Counted from the stretch's first letter, positions 50,088 to 59,627 are shown. The stretch is DNA of 64,000 nt from Candidatus Gastranaerophilales bacterium (GCA_900769645.1 CAAGHI010000063.1:62001-126000); one strand, 5' to 3'. Notes: a model not told the origin generated them from the letters alone. A program made the numbers and translations.

Positions 50088-51093
50088 GGTTGCGATTTCT
50101 GGGTATTACGGATTTAAAAATTTTGGAGATGAGGCGATATTGTCGGTTTTGACTTCGCACTTGAAGGGTTTGCCAGATGTTGATGTGACAGTATTTTCAA
50201 GCGATTGTGAGTTTACAGAAAAAACTTATGGCGTAAAGGCTGTCAGACGCTTTGATTTGAGGACAGTTGTTGATACTATTAAAAATTGTGATGTCTTGAT
50301 TTCTGGTGGTGGAAGCCTTTTGCAAGATGTTACGAGTCTAAAAAGTTTGATTTATTATGCTTTTATAATTGCGCTAGGGCTTTTGCTTAATAAAAAAGTC
50401 ATAATCTTTGCGCAGGGAATCGGGCCTTTAAATAGTGCTTTGGCAAAAAATATTGTGAAAAATCTTTTGAAATATTGTCAAATTGTTACCGTACGTGATG
50501 AAAAAAGTTTGAATTTACTTAAATCATTGAGCGTCGAGGCAAAATTGGTTTGTGATCCGATTTATTCTTTGAATATCCCTGTGACAGCAAATAGTGGTGT
50601 CGTTGGAATTCAGCTCCGAGAATTCAAGACGATGAATGAAGAGTTGCTTCAAAAGCTTGCACTTCTTTTGGTTACAAAGTTCGAAAACAAGAAAATCGAG
50701 ATTTTTTCACTCCAAAAAACACAGGATTTAGAGTTGTCAAAACATTTTGAGCGGATTTTAAAATCGTTTAACCCTGATATGCAAACAGAGATTGTGGAAG
50801 ATGACATTATTAATCGCTTGTCACATCTTGAATATTTGATTGGTATGCGTTTCCATGCGGTTTTAGTTGCATTGAAGGCTGGTGTGAAAACTTGCGCTAT
50901 AAACTATGATGTTAAGGTTGAAAAATTAGCTGCAGATGCTAAAATCCCGATGATTTCTATGGACGCACACGAAAATCTTGAGGCTATTTATCAAAAACTT
51001 GAAAACCTCAATAAAGACGAAATATTGGCATTTGCAAATTCCAAAAAGTTTGATTGGGAGATGTTTGATAAATTACTTGTCTTGTCCAAATAA
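50080..51093 (+). CDS. csaB: Polysaccharide pyruvyl transferase (CsaB-like)
   Basis: A 337-residue protein. I-S-G-Y-Y-G-F-K-N-F-G-D-E-A-I-L at the start, I-S-G-G-G-S-L-L-Q-D, I-I-F-A-Q-G-I-G-P-L, V-T-V-R-D-E-K-S and G-M-R-F-H-A-V are the pyruvyl transferase blocks. CsaB adds ketal pyruvate to cell-wall polysaccharide, the ligand of SLH-domain S-layer proteins. GAGG six bases before ATG 50080 defines the start inside the kinase end. The last 21 bases overlap the convergent EF-hand gene. Confidence 0.9.
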   Translation: MVKVAISGYYGFKNFGDEAILSVLTSHLKGLPDVDVTVFSSDCEFTEKTYGVKAVRRFDLRTVVDTIKNCDVLISGGGSLLQDVTSLKSLIYYAFIIALGLLLNKKVIIFAQGIGPLNSALAKNIVKNLLKYCQIVTVRDEKSLNLLKSLSVEAKLVCDPIYSLNIPVTANSGVVGIQLREFKTMNEELLQKLALLLVTKFENKKIEIFSLQKTQDLELSKHFERILKSFNPDMQTEIVEDDIINRLSHLEYLIGMRFHAVLVALKAGVKTCAINYDVKVEKLAADAKIPMISMDAHENLEAIYQKLENLNKDEILAFANSKKFDWEMFDKLLVLSK

Positions 51094-52014
51094 TTGCTGA
51101 TATCTCTTAGATAATGCTTGTCTAAATGTTGTATTATTGGCTTGTCCAAGATTTTCAGTATTCTTTGCATATTCTTCAGAAGTAATTACACCATCTAGTT
51201 TTCCATTAGAATCTGCATCTAATACAGCCATACTTGATGCTAATTCTTTCCAGTCTAACTTGCCATCACCATTGATATCAAGGTTATGGAACGCATTTTG
51301 AGCCATAGTTTTTGCCTGTGCTTTTTCTTTATCACTTGCGTCGCTCTTTAAATGACTCATTTCATATTTTACATATTCATCAATTGTTAATTGTTGGTCA
51401 TTGTTACCTGATGATTGATCCATTTCAGCAAGGAAGGATTTTCCAAGCTCACTGACTGCTTGTTTGTATTTCGCAGCTCCTTTATCTGTTTTGTCAACTC
51501 CACCTTTGACAATTTCAACTTCTTTACCTTTTATGGGTTTGCCATCTTTATCTACTATTTGGGTACTAGCCTCGTCAAAAGCTTTGCCAAGTTTAGTACT
51601 TTGGTTTTTATCAATATCACCTGCATATTTTGCATTAGAAATAGGTGTACCTGTTTTCTGTTGAGCGGCTTTGGCTTTGGCTGCTTGATCAATTGCCGCA
51701 ATTTCTAATCCATCTGAATAGCCCATTTGTTGTGCCATTTGGATACCAACTTGAGAGTTATAGTTTGAGAACCAATCTCCACCGGAATAATTCATTATGC
51801 CAAGTGGATCGTACATCATTGAGTTGTTACAACAACCACCATAATTTTGCCCATAACCACCCCAACAGTTGCCAAAAATACTCTGTTGTCGGTTCATTTG
51901 ACGCATTGCTGCACTTGCCATGCCGGCATTCATTGCTGTTTGTCCAAATGCTCCGAATAATTTGGACAAATTGCCATTTTGAATATTTGTTTTAAACCAA
52001 TTGCCGATTGTCAT
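51073..52014 (-). CDS. EF-hand protein with Gly/Tyr/Asn-rich N-terminus (313 aa)
   Basis: Unknown role. Two calcium-binding loops are visible: N-L-D-I-N-G-D-G-K-L-D-W-K-E-L (about 240) and V-L-D-A-D-S-N-G-K-L-D-G-V-I-T-S-E-E-Y (about 258). D-G-K-P-I-K-G-K-E lies in the middle. Residues 45-95 are rich in G, N, Y, C and S (C-W-G-G-Y-G-Q-N-Y-G-G-C-C). No signal peptide is seen, although the composition suggests a surface or exported protein. AAAGAGAT precedes the ATG. It may be exported by another route, like the proteins at 35882 and 55375. Confidence 0.78.
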   Translation of the reverse strand: MTIGNWFKTNIQNGNLSKLFGAFGQTAMNAGMASAAMRQMNRQQSIFGNCWGGYGQNYGGCCNNSMMYDPLGIMNYSGGDWFSNYNSQVGIQMAQQMGYSDGLEIAAIDQAAKAKAAQQKTGTPISNAKYAGDIDKNQSTKLGKAFDEASTQIVDKDGKPIKGKEVEIVKGGVDKTDKGAAKYKQAVSELGKSFLAEMDQSSGNNDQQLTIDEYVKYEMSHLKSDASDKEKAQAKTMAQNAFHNLDINGDGKLDWKELASSMAVLDADSNGKLDGVITSEEYAKNTENLGQANNTTFRQALSKRYQQLFGQDK

Positions 52015-52121
52015 GGTATCTCTTTCTTAACATTATATACTATATATATATAAAGTATTGAAAATGCCAGAAATTGCCCCAAATTCGGTTTTTGTTAATA
52101 AAAGTTAATATTGTTTGCAAT

Positions 52122-52148
52122 AAAAAAGACCTCATTAGAGGTCTTTTT
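52122..52148 (-). terminator. Terminator after tRNA-Leu
   Basis: AAAAAGACCTC and GAGGTCTTTTTT form a hairpin with a four-base loop just past the tRNA 3' end. Confidence 0.88.
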
Positions 52149-52153
52149 AGATT

Positions 52154-52239
52154 TGCCCTGGGCCAGACTTGAACTGGCACTGGATTTAACTCCAACCGGA
52201 TTTTAAGTCCGACGCGTCTACCGATTCCGCCACCAGGGC
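52154..52239 (-). tRNA. tRNA-Leu (anticodon TAA)
   Basis: The minus strand folds as a class II tRNA of 86 bases: GCCCTGG acceptor stem pairs with CCAGGGC, the anticodon arm reads CGGACTTAAAATCCGG with TAA, and a long variable arm and GTTCAAGTC T-loop follow. CCA is not encoded. It reads UUA codons, frequent in this AT-rich DNA. Confidence 0.95.
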
Positions 52240-52375
52240 TTAACAGACTTGATTGTAGCTTAAAATATCTTAAAAGTCAATAATTTATTTTTTAGTTTAT
52301 CGATAATGAAGATAGACTCCAGATCGTAGTCCGGAGTGACAGGTGCTATGCATGTAGCCCTCTGCTGCAATTCTT

Positions 52376-52445
52376 GTCATTCTGAAAGCTTAGAATATTA
52401 ATGCGAGTTTCAACGAGCATATAATATTCTTGCTATTCAGAATCT
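52376..52445. repeat. Dispersed hairpin repeat, family 1, copy R2
   Basis: Same ends as R1 (GTCATTCTGAAAGCTTAGAA... TTCTTGCTATTCAGAATCT), 70 bases. It is preceded at 52313 by ATAGACTCCAGATCGTAGTC, also seen near 60446. Confidence 0.85.
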
Positions 52446-52475
52446 ATACAAATGGCTAGGTTCTTTCGCTGTTCC

Positions 52476-53684
52476 TCAGAATGACGACTTCGTAATCAAC
52501 TGTGGATATTCTTTCAGCTCCACTACTTTTGACTTGATTTTTTCATGCAACTTTGTCAGTTCTGCCATGACCAATTTTTCGTTTGCCAAAGTTATTTTTC
52601 CAAAAAGTGCCGGATATTTTACGTTTTGCAAAAAGCTATCTCTGAAATTTTTCAACTCTACATAATCTGTCAAATCAATGATTTCGCATAAATCTGGTAA
52701 ATCTATAAACAAATCGCCTAATTGAATTTTTGCTTTTTTGATTTTCCCAGACGAAATAAGTTTTTTCAATTTGTTCAGATGTGTTAAAATTGTTTCATAA
52801 TTCTTGCAAATTTTGTTTTTCTTTTGTGGCAAAAATTCTTTAAAATAGCTGATAGTCTGGTTATAACCTGAATCAATCAGCTCAATTCTTTTCGCTTCAG
52901 AAATATTAAAGTCCACAACCACAATATCGCCTGTGTTCAGTACAATGTAGTCGAACTTGTCTTTTTTTGCATAAATATTTGTGATAAAAGCCGTTGACAT
53001 TGCGGTCATACAGCTATAGACAGCATTTGCGTAATCAATGCCTGATATATCATTTTTTTCATAATAGCCTTCAAGGCGGAATTCGAGAATTCTTTCATCG
53101 TCCGTCAAAAGATTTTTTGACAATTTCCACATTGGCCAACTTTTTTGGAGATCGCCGTCTACGAGGAGCGTTTTGTTGTATTCAATAGGTTTCATAAGTC
53201 CAGGCATACAGCAAGAAATCCTTACGGCTGAGGCAATTTCATAATCCGGGGTCTCAAATTTTGAAAACTCTTTGCACTCAAAATTTGATAAATCTGTTGT
53301 GATTATAACGAGATTTTTGGCGATGTCTTTGAACGTAACGGCTCTGTTTGTACCTTTTTTGTACTTGTCGCCGTAGAATTTTTTCTCAATAAGTTCTCGA
53401 ACCCATTCAAGAAAAACTTCGCCCTTACTTAGGGCAAACAGTGGTCCAATGCCGATTGAGATGTCTTTGAATAAGTCAAAATTAACTTTTAAAAAGACGT
53501 CTTTAAGTTCTTCTGCCGTGTAACCAACAGCCAAAAATGCTGCAATAATTGAGCCGACAGATGAACCTGCTAACCTGTCTGGCGAAATTCCGAGTTCTTC
53601 CAAGGCTTTTATGGCGCCAATGTACGATACCCCTCGAATTGCGCCTCCGCCAAATAAACATGTATATTTTAAACTTCTATTCAT
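52476..53684 (-). CDS. Patatin-like phospholipase
   Basis: A 402-residue acyl hydrolase. F-G-G-G-A-I-R-G-V-S-Y-I-G is the oxyanion loop, L-A-G-S-S-V-G-S-I-I-A-A-F holds the nucleophile Ser, and L-L-V-D-G-D-L-Q near residue 170 the catalytic Asp (D-G-D instead of the usual D-G-G/A). It lacks a signal peptide; patatins may act inside or be secreted. There is no ribosome site; TATAAT ends six bases before the ATG, so a leaderless transcript is likely. Confidence 0.88.
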   Translation of the reverse strand: MNRSLKYTCLFGGGAIRGVSYIGAIKALEELGISPDRLAGSSVGSIIAAFLAVGYTAEELKDVFLKVNFDLFKDISIGIGPLFALSKGEVFLEWVRELIEKKFYGDKYKKGTNRAVTFKDIAKNLVIITTDLSNFECKEFSKFETPDYEIASAVRISCCMPGLMKPIEYNKTLLVDGDLQKSWPMWKLSKNLLTDDERILEFRLEGYYEKNDISGIDYANAVYSCMTAMSTAFITNIYAKKDKFDYIVLNTGDIVVVDFNISEAKRIELIDSGYNQTISYFKEFLPQKKNKICKNYETILTHLNKLKKLISSGKIKKAKIQLGDLFIDLPDLCEIIDLTDYVELKNFRDSFLQNVKYPALFGKITLANEKLVMAELTKLHEKIKSKVVELKEYPQLITKSSF

Positions 53685-53690
53685 AGAGTT

Positions 53691-53696
53691 ATTATA
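53691..53696 (-). promoter_or_regulatory. -10 hexamer with leaderless geometry (patatin)
   Basis: TATAAT on the minus strand ends six bases before the ATG at 53684. The -35 at a 17-base spacing (CAGGAA) is weak. Confidence 0.55.
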
Positions 53697-53702
53697 ACCT
53701 AC

Positions 53703-55211
53703 TTAAAATTTTATTCCTGTACTAAACAGAGTATTTTTATAATACCCCATGTCGTCAGTTGGTTTTTTGTAACTTTTTTGAACTTTATTTTTTGGAACAA
53801 ATACGCCGAACTGTTTCCCTTCGTACACAATAGCCCATTCGTTGCCATTTTTTAGGGTGTTGTAGATTGGATAAGTGTTTTCCAAAATCATTATGTCAGG
53901 CATAAAATATGTGAAAAGTTGACGCCAATTTGGATAAACCATAAAGAATTCCTTCAAAACAGGCACCATATAGTCGTAATAGACCTCTTCGTAGCGGCCG
54001 TCCATATAGATTTTGTTTTGCGGATAAAGTTTGTATGCGGCATAGCTTCCGTATCCAAAGTCTGTCAGCAATTTCCCTTGAATGTTATTTATTTTGATAA
54101 ATTCAACTTCTTTAACGGGATAAGCACCCATTCCGACAGGAATTGAGATATCTTTTATTGTAAGTGTGAAAATCGAGATAAATAAAATTGCCGTGTATAC
54201 GCATCGGTCTTTCCATTCCGGAAGTTTTACGTTTTCGATAAGTTTGTAAAAATCTTCGTAAACAAAGCAAACCGAGGCGATTGCAAAGAACGGTAAAAGC
54301 TTAACGTGACTGATTGCAAGGTATAATGTCGCTAAAAGTACGATGTATTTGACTTTGTCAGCTTTGTTGTACCATTCTTTGAGCGAACTTGCTTTTATGT
54401 TTTTGCAGATAAAAATCCCTTCTGCCAAAACACTTCCGAACATAAACAATTTGAACGGAATTTGTTTGTATAAGAAATATTTTGAGAAAAGTCCCCACCA
54501 TTCAATTATGTGCGGTCTAGGCATTGTGTTTGCCATAAGTAAGAATTTTATATATTGCCAGCCCCAAGGATTGATTAATAGCAATGGGGTCGTTCCGAGT
54601 GTTATCAGATATTTGGCAAACGGCTTTTTGTTAAGGAATTCGCCGACTGCATACATTCCTAAAAGTCCGAGTCCAGAAACCACTCCACCGTGGATATTGT
54701 TCCAAAGTATTACCATAACCGGAATTAGGTATAAAAGCTTGTTGCTTCCGGTTTTTCGAACTTTTTCCAATATATAAATAAATATTGTGAAAAATAGAAA
54801 ACTGAACATGTGACATCTTATTGGTTCGTTAAGGTTTGCCATTACAGCCATTAGCGCAAAGAAATAGAATATGATGTTGTACGGAGAACTGTTTTCACGA
54901 AGTTTGACGACTTTTGAGGCGGTAAAAAATATTCCAAAAAACATTAACGCTTGCAAAATAATTAGGCTAAATGCGCCAAAATATTTTAGGCATGCGTAAA
55001 ATATTACACCGGCGCCCCATTCATGATCCCACCACGTGTGAACAGGTGTGTAGGATAAAAAATCTTGGGTTAATACATGCCCACCGTCGATTACGCCCAT
55101 GCCTGCAATTAGTCTGGCCCATAAGTCGTAGTCAAAATGATTTACGGTGACTGAAAATGCTAAAATTAATAAAAATAGTGTTACGTAAAATAATAAAGCT
55201 CTCTTGTTCAT
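53703..55211 (-). CDS. Polytopic membrane protein, possibly GT-C-fold glycosyltransferase
   Basis: About 502 residues with roughly ten membrane helices. Near the start H-F-D-Y-D-L-W-A-R-L lies after the first helix, then S-Y-T-P-V-H-T-W-W-D-H-E-W-G; an acidic motif in the first outside loop is a feature of lipid-linked GT-C enzymes. The C-terminal part is a soluble domain (Y-M-D-G-R-Y-E-E-V-Y). The call is tentative; an unrelated polytopic family is possible. I start it at ATG 55211: TGCTATAAT ends six bases before, while the longer frame to 55433 would run across the divergent gene's promoter. Confidence 0.65.
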   Translation of the reverse strand: MNKRALLFYVTLFLLILAFSVTVNHFDYDLWARLIAGMGVIDGGHVLTQDFLSYTPVHTWWDHEWGAGVIFYACLKYFGAFSLIILQALMFFGIFFTASKVVKLRENSSPYNIIFYFFALMAVMANLNEPIRCHMFSFLFFTIFIYILEKVRKTGSNKLLYLIPVMVILWNNIHGGVVSGLGLLGMYAVGEFLNKKPFAKYLITLGTTPLLLINPWGWQYIKFLLMANTMPRPHIIEWWGLFSKYFLYKQIPFKLFMFGSVLAEGIFICKNIKASSLKEWYNKADKVKYIVLLATLYLAISHVKLLPFFAIASVCFVYEDFYKLIENVKLPEWKDRCVYTAILFISIFTLTIKDISIPVGMGAYPVKEVEFIKINNIQGKLLTDFGYGSYAAYKLYPQNKIYMDGRYEEVYYDYMVPVLKEFFMVYPNWRQLFTYFMPDIMILENTYPIYNTLKNGNEWAIVYEGKQFGVFVPKNKVQKSYKKPTDDMGYYKNTLFSTGIKF

Positions 55212-55217
55212 TTTTTT

Positions 55218-55226
55218 ATTATAGCA
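55218..55226 (-). promoter_or_regulatory. Extended -10 with leaderless geometry (membrane protein)
   Basis: Minus strand TGCTATAAT, then AAAAAA, then ATG 55211. Confidence 0.7.
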
Positions 55227-55374
55227 GGAAAAGTCGTTGTGGCTTGATGTTTGCAAAAATATACGTTTGTAACATTTTGTAATAATTGGGGCTGAATTAT
55301 TAAAGAATTTGGATAAATGAACCGATATACCATAATGTAAGTTACTAAGGAAAAAAGAAAGGTAAACGTCGACC

Positions 55375-57501
55375 ATGGGAATGGCAGCAGGACAAGCTAG
55401 ATTGTTATCTATCACGACTCGTATGTCTGACAACGAGTTGAGAGCTCAGCTTATCAACAACGATAAGATGCGTCTTGCGACCAAGAGTTCGCAGGTAAGC
55501 GAAGCTTATACAACTGCGTTGAACGAAGCTCAAATGATGTTTACAAACTACGATGCTGATAATAAAACAAGCTACAAAGAGTTGACTTATAACGCTTTGA
55601 CAGCATACAATCCTTATAACAACCAATATGCAATTTCAAACGCATCTGGTCAAGTTCTTGTATCAGAAACTGATGCAACAAACTTCAAAAATGCTAATGG
55701 TGATTTGAACACATTTTTGAAAAGCTATGGCTTGGAATATTCAACTGATTACTTCTCAAGTTTGATTGGTAATCATGTAGTAACTCCAGAAAAAGGTTCT
55801 CCTTATCTTGAATATAAAACAGGTATCTTTGACGATGACGGTGGTGAAATCCTTGGTCGTATTGATTTTGCGGAAGGTAATGAATATGGCGGTACTAGCT
55901 TGTCAGAAGTTCTAAAAAATATGTACATTGGTATTCCTAATTCAGATCACCCTGGATATGATGTAACAAAATCTTCTCAAGATTATTTGAACTATACTGG
56001 CTATTTGTCAGATTATACAAGTGCATATAATACTATGATGTCAGTTGTAAGTGACAAAATGTCAATTGAATTGATGGGAACAGCAACTACTGGCGGAGTA
56101 AAATTTAGTGATTTATATGACAAAATGTTTTCAGATGAAACTGTCAGCTATACAGATTTAGCTAACTTATCTGAAATTATAGGAAAGTTAGAAACATACG
56201 CAAAAGATGATGGTAAAACTTATCTAACAGAATTGAAGAATTCTTTAAATGACTATAAAACTAATAACAATTGGCTTCATTCTTCATATTCTAACGGAAC
56301 ATTAAAACGTAGTTCCGATTCAACATCTACTACTTTGACATATTCTGATATTCGTAAAAACGAAAAAAATGAAGATGAAGAATTTAATACAAAACTTGTA
56401 TTCACAAAATCTGGTACTAATTATACAATGAAAGTTGGAGGTAATTCTACAGCTATAACTGGTACTGCTAATGGTTCTAAGATTGATTTTACTTACTATA
56501 TAAATAGTGAAGGTACAACAATTAGCACTACAGAATATAATGCTCTTGAGCCTGCAGGAAAAGTTAATTATATTAAGGGGCAAAAGTCAATTGATACATC
56601 ATTGTTTGATAGTGGTAATTATGATACTTCTGGAAACTTGAAAAATGCAGGTGATATTGGAAAATTATATTCTAATACCGAAATTACAGGTGACGACAGA
56701 AAAGATATAGGTAAAAAAATTGTTGAAACTATTCAAGAAAGTATTACAAATATCTGGGATATAGGCGCTAGTAATGGCACACAAGGAGCTTTTACAAAAT
56801 TTACAGATGCTCCTGATGGAACATACTACAAAACATTTATAGATACTGCAAAAAAATTCTATTTAGAAATGTTTGGTAAAGAGATTGGTTCTGAAACTAA
56901 TCCGCTACCGTCTAGTTCAAAGGATATTTTGTATAATATGGGCACCATTGAAGCTTTAAAAAAAGCAATTGAAACTAGTGCAACTTCTGGTAAGCAAAAA
57001 GCTTTCAAAAAAATCTATGATGTTTATGTTTTGGATTGTGTAATGGATACTTATGGCGAGCCAAAATTCTCTTGGATAGATCAAAAAGATAAAAATGCAA
57101 ACGGTGAAAAAAAGGCTCAATGGTACACAAACTTGTTCAACAGAATGAAATCTGGTGGCTACAAAACATTGCAAGATGGACTTGCATCTAGCACAGAATG
57201 GATTAAATTCGCATTTGAAAGTGGACTTGTTACATTGGAACAAGTTGATAGCAAAAACGCTTGGAACTCAACAACTTACTCAAATTGTAGCGATATTACA
57301 GAACAAACAGACACAACAGCTGTTACAATTGCAGAAGCTGAGTATAATGCTCAAATGACAAAAATTCAAAACAAAGATAAAATGTACGATTTGGAACTAA
57401 AAAATATCGATACTGAACACAATTCACTTCAAACAGAATACGAATCAATAAAAGGTGCAATTGATAAAAACATAGAAAGAACATTTAAAATTTACTCATA
57501 A
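55375..57501 (+). CDS. Large unknown protein (708 aa), possible exported surface protein
   Basis: Not recognised. It begins M-G-M-A-A-G-Q-A-R-L-L-S-I-T-T-R-M, an amphipathic helix, followed by helices (S-D-N-E-L-R-A-Q-L-I-N-N, M-R-L-A-T-K-S-S-Q-V). The body is rich in T, S, N, Y and D with many short repeats such as T-Y-S. It has no Cys except near the centre and end. It lacks a signal peptide. The N- and C-terminal helices around a beta-rich, Thr/Asn-rich core recall axial or hook-associated proteins, but no motif proves it. AAAGG about 12 bases upstream is the ribosome site. Confidence 0.72.
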   Translation: MGMAAGQARLLSITTRMSDNELRAQLINNDKMRLATKSSQVSEAYTTALNEAQMMFTNYDADNKTSYKELTYNALTAYNPYNNQYAISNASGQVLVSETDATNFKNANGDLNTFLKSYGLEYSTDYFSSLIGNHVVTPEKGSPYLEYKTGIFDDDGGEILGRIDFAEGNEYGGTSLSEVLKNMYIGIPNSDHPGYDVTKSSQDYLNYTGYLSDYTSAYNTMMSVVSDKMSIELMGTATTGGVKFSDLYDKMFSDETVSYTDLANLSEIIGKLETYAKDDGKTYLTELKNSLNDYKTNNNWLHSSYSNGTLKRSSDSTSTTLTYSDIRKNEKNEDEEFNTKLVFTKSGTNYTMKVGGNSTAITGTANGSKIDFTYYINSEGTTISTTEYNALEPAGKVNYIKGQKSIDTSLFDSGNYDTSGNLKNAGDIGKLYSNTEITGDDRKDIGKKIVETIQESITNIWDIGASNGTQGAFTKFTDAPDGTYYKTFIDTAKKFYLEMFGKEIGSETNPLPSSSKDILYNMGTIEALKKAIETSATSGKQKAFKKIYDVYVLDCVMDTYGEPKFSWIDQKDKNANGEKKAQWYTNLFNRMKSGGYKTLQDGLASSTEWIKFAFESGLVTLEQVDSKNAWNSTTYSNCSDITEQTDTTAVTIAEAEYNAQMTKIQNKDKMYDLELKNIDTEHNSLQTEYESIKGAIDKNIERTFKIYS

Positions 57502-57549
57502 AAATACACACTACTTTTTATATTTATTTTTCCCCTACACAATTTTTCT

Positions 57550-57574
57550 AGCAGGACTTGGTCCTGCTTTTTTA
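57550..57574 (+). terminator. Terminator after the 708-residue protein gene
   Basis: AGCAGGAC pairs with GTCCTGCT, then T run. Confidence 0.88.
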
Positions 57575-57599
57575 TTAGACTCCGTCCGGAGTCTAATGT
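57575..57599. repeat. Palindrome ATTAGACTCCGTCCGGAG
   Basis: TTAGACTCCG and CGGAGTCTAA are inverted; related to the GACTCCGGATCATAGTCC element near 60450 and 52313. Confidence 0.6.
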
Positions 57600-57609
57600 T
57601 ATTGATAAT

Positions 57610-57679
57610 AGATTCTGAATAGCAAGAATATTATATGCTCGTTTGAACTCGCATTAATATTCTAAGCTTTCAGAATGAC
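57610..57679. repeat. Dispersed hairpin repeat, family 1, copy R3 (reversed)
   Basis: Reverse-strand copy of R2, starting AGATTCTGAATAGCAAGAAT and ending TTCTAAGCTTTCAGAATGAC, identical in size (70 bases). Confidence 0.85.
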
Positions 57680-57756
57680 AACTAAAGTTGCTACTATTTA
57701 TTGTTCCAAGGGGCTACGTGCCAGAACTGTTAAATTTTTACCAATCCCTCAATGGG

Positions 57757-57802
57757 CAACGGACTTCGTCCGAAAAAAAACCTCTATCTGAAAGATAGAG
57801 GT
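57757..57802. terminator. Two adjacent hairpins with A-rich linker
   Basis: CGGACTTCGTCCG (57760-57772) is followed by AAAAAAAA and CCTCTATC...GATAGAGG. The second could terminate transcription from either side. Confidence 0.5.
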
Positions 57803-58200
57803 TGGAATTCTGTTAAGTAATTCCTCGTGTGTAGAAGGTTAGTGTGTAGTAGGTAGTGTAAATAGTTTGTGTGTTATTTATCTCGTGTTTATTTAATCCG
57901 TTTTGTTTGCTTATCGCTTACATATTAATAAAGTATTTTTGTTGTATATAATTGCTATATATTGTTTGTTTTGTTACATTTCTTAATATGTTTTTAAAAA
58001 GGAAGAATATAGATGCACAATAGTGCTGATATCCAAAATCTGTTCTAAAAACAAGAATTTCCTATCGATAAATTTTATATCCTCCCTTTATATTATTCTT
58101 ATACCCAAGTTTTTTTAAAAATAACATTATTTTTAGAAAAACACTCAAAACTTAACAAATCGCTTTTCGCTTGTCTTTACTTAATCTTTACATAAAAACT
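57803..58200. other. Intergenic region before glnA
   Basis: No coding frame with a ribosome site. The sequence is AT-rich. I see no known riboswitch or NtcA-type GTA-N8-TAC site. Confidence 0.5.
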
Positions 58201-58201
58201 A

Positions 58202-58230
58202 TTGACCTTTTTTGAAAAAAGTATTCTAAT
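58202..58230 (+). promoter_or_regulatory. Promoter of glnA
   Basis: TTGACC (58202-58207) and TCTAAT (58225-58230), spacer 17; ATG is 32 bases downstream. Confidence 0.68.
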
Positions 58231-58262
58231 AGGAAGGTACAGTTAGAAGGAAAGAGGTCTAG

Positions 58263-59627
58263 ATGAAAGAATTCACTCACACAAGATTGGACGGTAAACA
58301 GTTTTCGGAAGATGATATTAAGGGGTTTATTAAGGACTATAATATCAAGTTTATTAAGTTGCAGTTTGTTGATATTAACGGACAGGTGAAGAATATGACT
58401 ATTCCTTCACAACATATTGAAAAAGCTCTTAATAATGAGATAATGCTTGATGGCTCGTCTATTAAAGGGTTTAGAAGTATTGAAACTTCAGATATGTTTT
58501 TCCACCCAGACAAAAATTCATTCCAAATTTTACCTTGGAGGGGAAAAGATGGCTCTAATTCTGCAAGATTGATTTGTGATATTTATAATGCTGACGGAAC
58601 TCCGTTTGAAGGGTGTCCGAGATGTAATTTGAAACGAGTTATGAAGGAAGCTGAAAAGATGGGATTTTCGATGAATGTCGGACCTGAGGCTGAGTTTTTC
58701 TTGTTTTCAAAAGATAAAGACGGAAATGTAACAACTTCAACTCAAGATAGAGCAGGTTACTATGACGTAGGTCCGGAAGATTTGGGTGAAGATGTCCGTT
58801 CTGACATTGTTTTGACTCTTCAAGAAATGGGCTTTGATATTGAGGCTTCTCACCACGAGGTTGCTGATGGACAGCACGAAATCGATTTTAGATATGCAGA
58901 TATTTTGACAGCGGCTGATAACGTTGCGACTTTCAAGGTTGCAGTTAAGGCGATTGCCGCAAGACATAATTTACATGCTACGTTTATGCCAAAACCAATT
59001 TATGGAATTAACGGGTCTGGTATGCACTGTAATGTTTCGTTGTTTAAGGACGGAAAGAATGCGTTTTTTGATGAAAATGCAGAATACCAACTTTCAGATG
59101 TCGCAAAATACTCAATTGGCGGTATGTTGAAACATGTTAAAAGCATTACGGCTGTTTTGAACCCGACTGTAAACAGCTTTAAACGACTTGTTCCAGGGTA
59201 TGAGGCTCCAGTTTATTTGGCTTGGTCTTTGGCAAACAGAAGTGCGTTGTTGAGAGTACCTGCAAAACGAGGTAGCTCAACTCGTGTAGAACTTCGTTCT
59301 CCGGATCCGGCATGCAACCCTTATTTGGCATTCGCGGCGATTTTGGAAGCTTGCTTGGACGGTGTTAGAAACAAAATTGATCCGCCAGCTCCTGTTGAAA
59401 GCAATATTTACAAACTAACAACTAAGGAACGCAAAAAACAGAGAATTGATTCGCTCCCAGGAAGTTTGGCTGAGGCGTTGGAATTGTTTGACAAGTCGCT
59501 TGTTTCAAAAGCTGCACTTGGAGAGCATATTTTCAATGAATTTTTGTCAGCTAAAACTAAGGAATGGGACGCATTTAGAACTTATGTTTCTCAATGGGAG
59601 ATTGACAAATACTTAGAAAGGTATTAG
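58263..59627 (+). CDS. glnA: Glutamine synthetase, type I
   Basis: Forms glutamine from glutamate, ammonia and ATP; 454 residues. D-G-S-S-I-K-G-F near residue 63, G-P-E-A-E-F-F-L-F (metal Glu), H-H-E-V-A-D-G-Q-H-E, N-G-S-G-M-H-C-N-V and R-V-P-A-K-R-G-S-S-T-R-V-E-L-R complete the active site. Length about 450 and the absence of an adenylylation Tyr loop point to GSI-alpha, regulated by feedback and repressors rather than adenylylation. AGGAAAGAGG precedes the ATG. Confidence 0.96.
   Translation: MKEFTHTRLDGKQFSEDDIKGFIKDYNIKFIKLQFVDINGQVKNMTIPSQHIEKALNNEIMLDGSSIKGFRSIETSDMFFHPDKNSFQILPWRGKDGSNSARLICDIYNADGTPFEGCPRCNLKRVMKEAEKMGFSMNVGPEAEFFLFSKDKDGNVTTSTQDRAGYYDVGPEDLGEDVRSDIVLTLQEMGFDIEASHHEVADGQHEIDFRYADILTAADNVATFKVAVKAIAARHNLHATFMPKPIYGINGSGMHCNVSLFKDGKNAFFDENAEYQLSDVAKYSIGGMLKHVKSITAVLNPTVNSFKRLVPGYEAPVYLAWSLANRSALLRVPAKRGSSTRVELRSPDPACNPYLAFAAILEACLDGVRNKIDPPAPVESNIYKLTTKERKKQRIDSLPGSLAEALELFDKSLVSKAALGEHIFNEFLSAKTKEWDAFRTYVSQWEIDKYLERY

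Noticed and set aside
55212..55433. N-terminal extension of the membrane protein on the minus strand
   Set aside because: It would cross the promoter and first codons of the divergent gene, and the extension lacks a coherent structure; ATG 55211 sits at the predicted transcript start.
57803..58262. Possible glutamine riboswitch or NtcA site before glnA
   Set aside because: The predicted leader is about 25 bases, too short for the known RNA, and no GTA-N8-TAC site is correctly placed.
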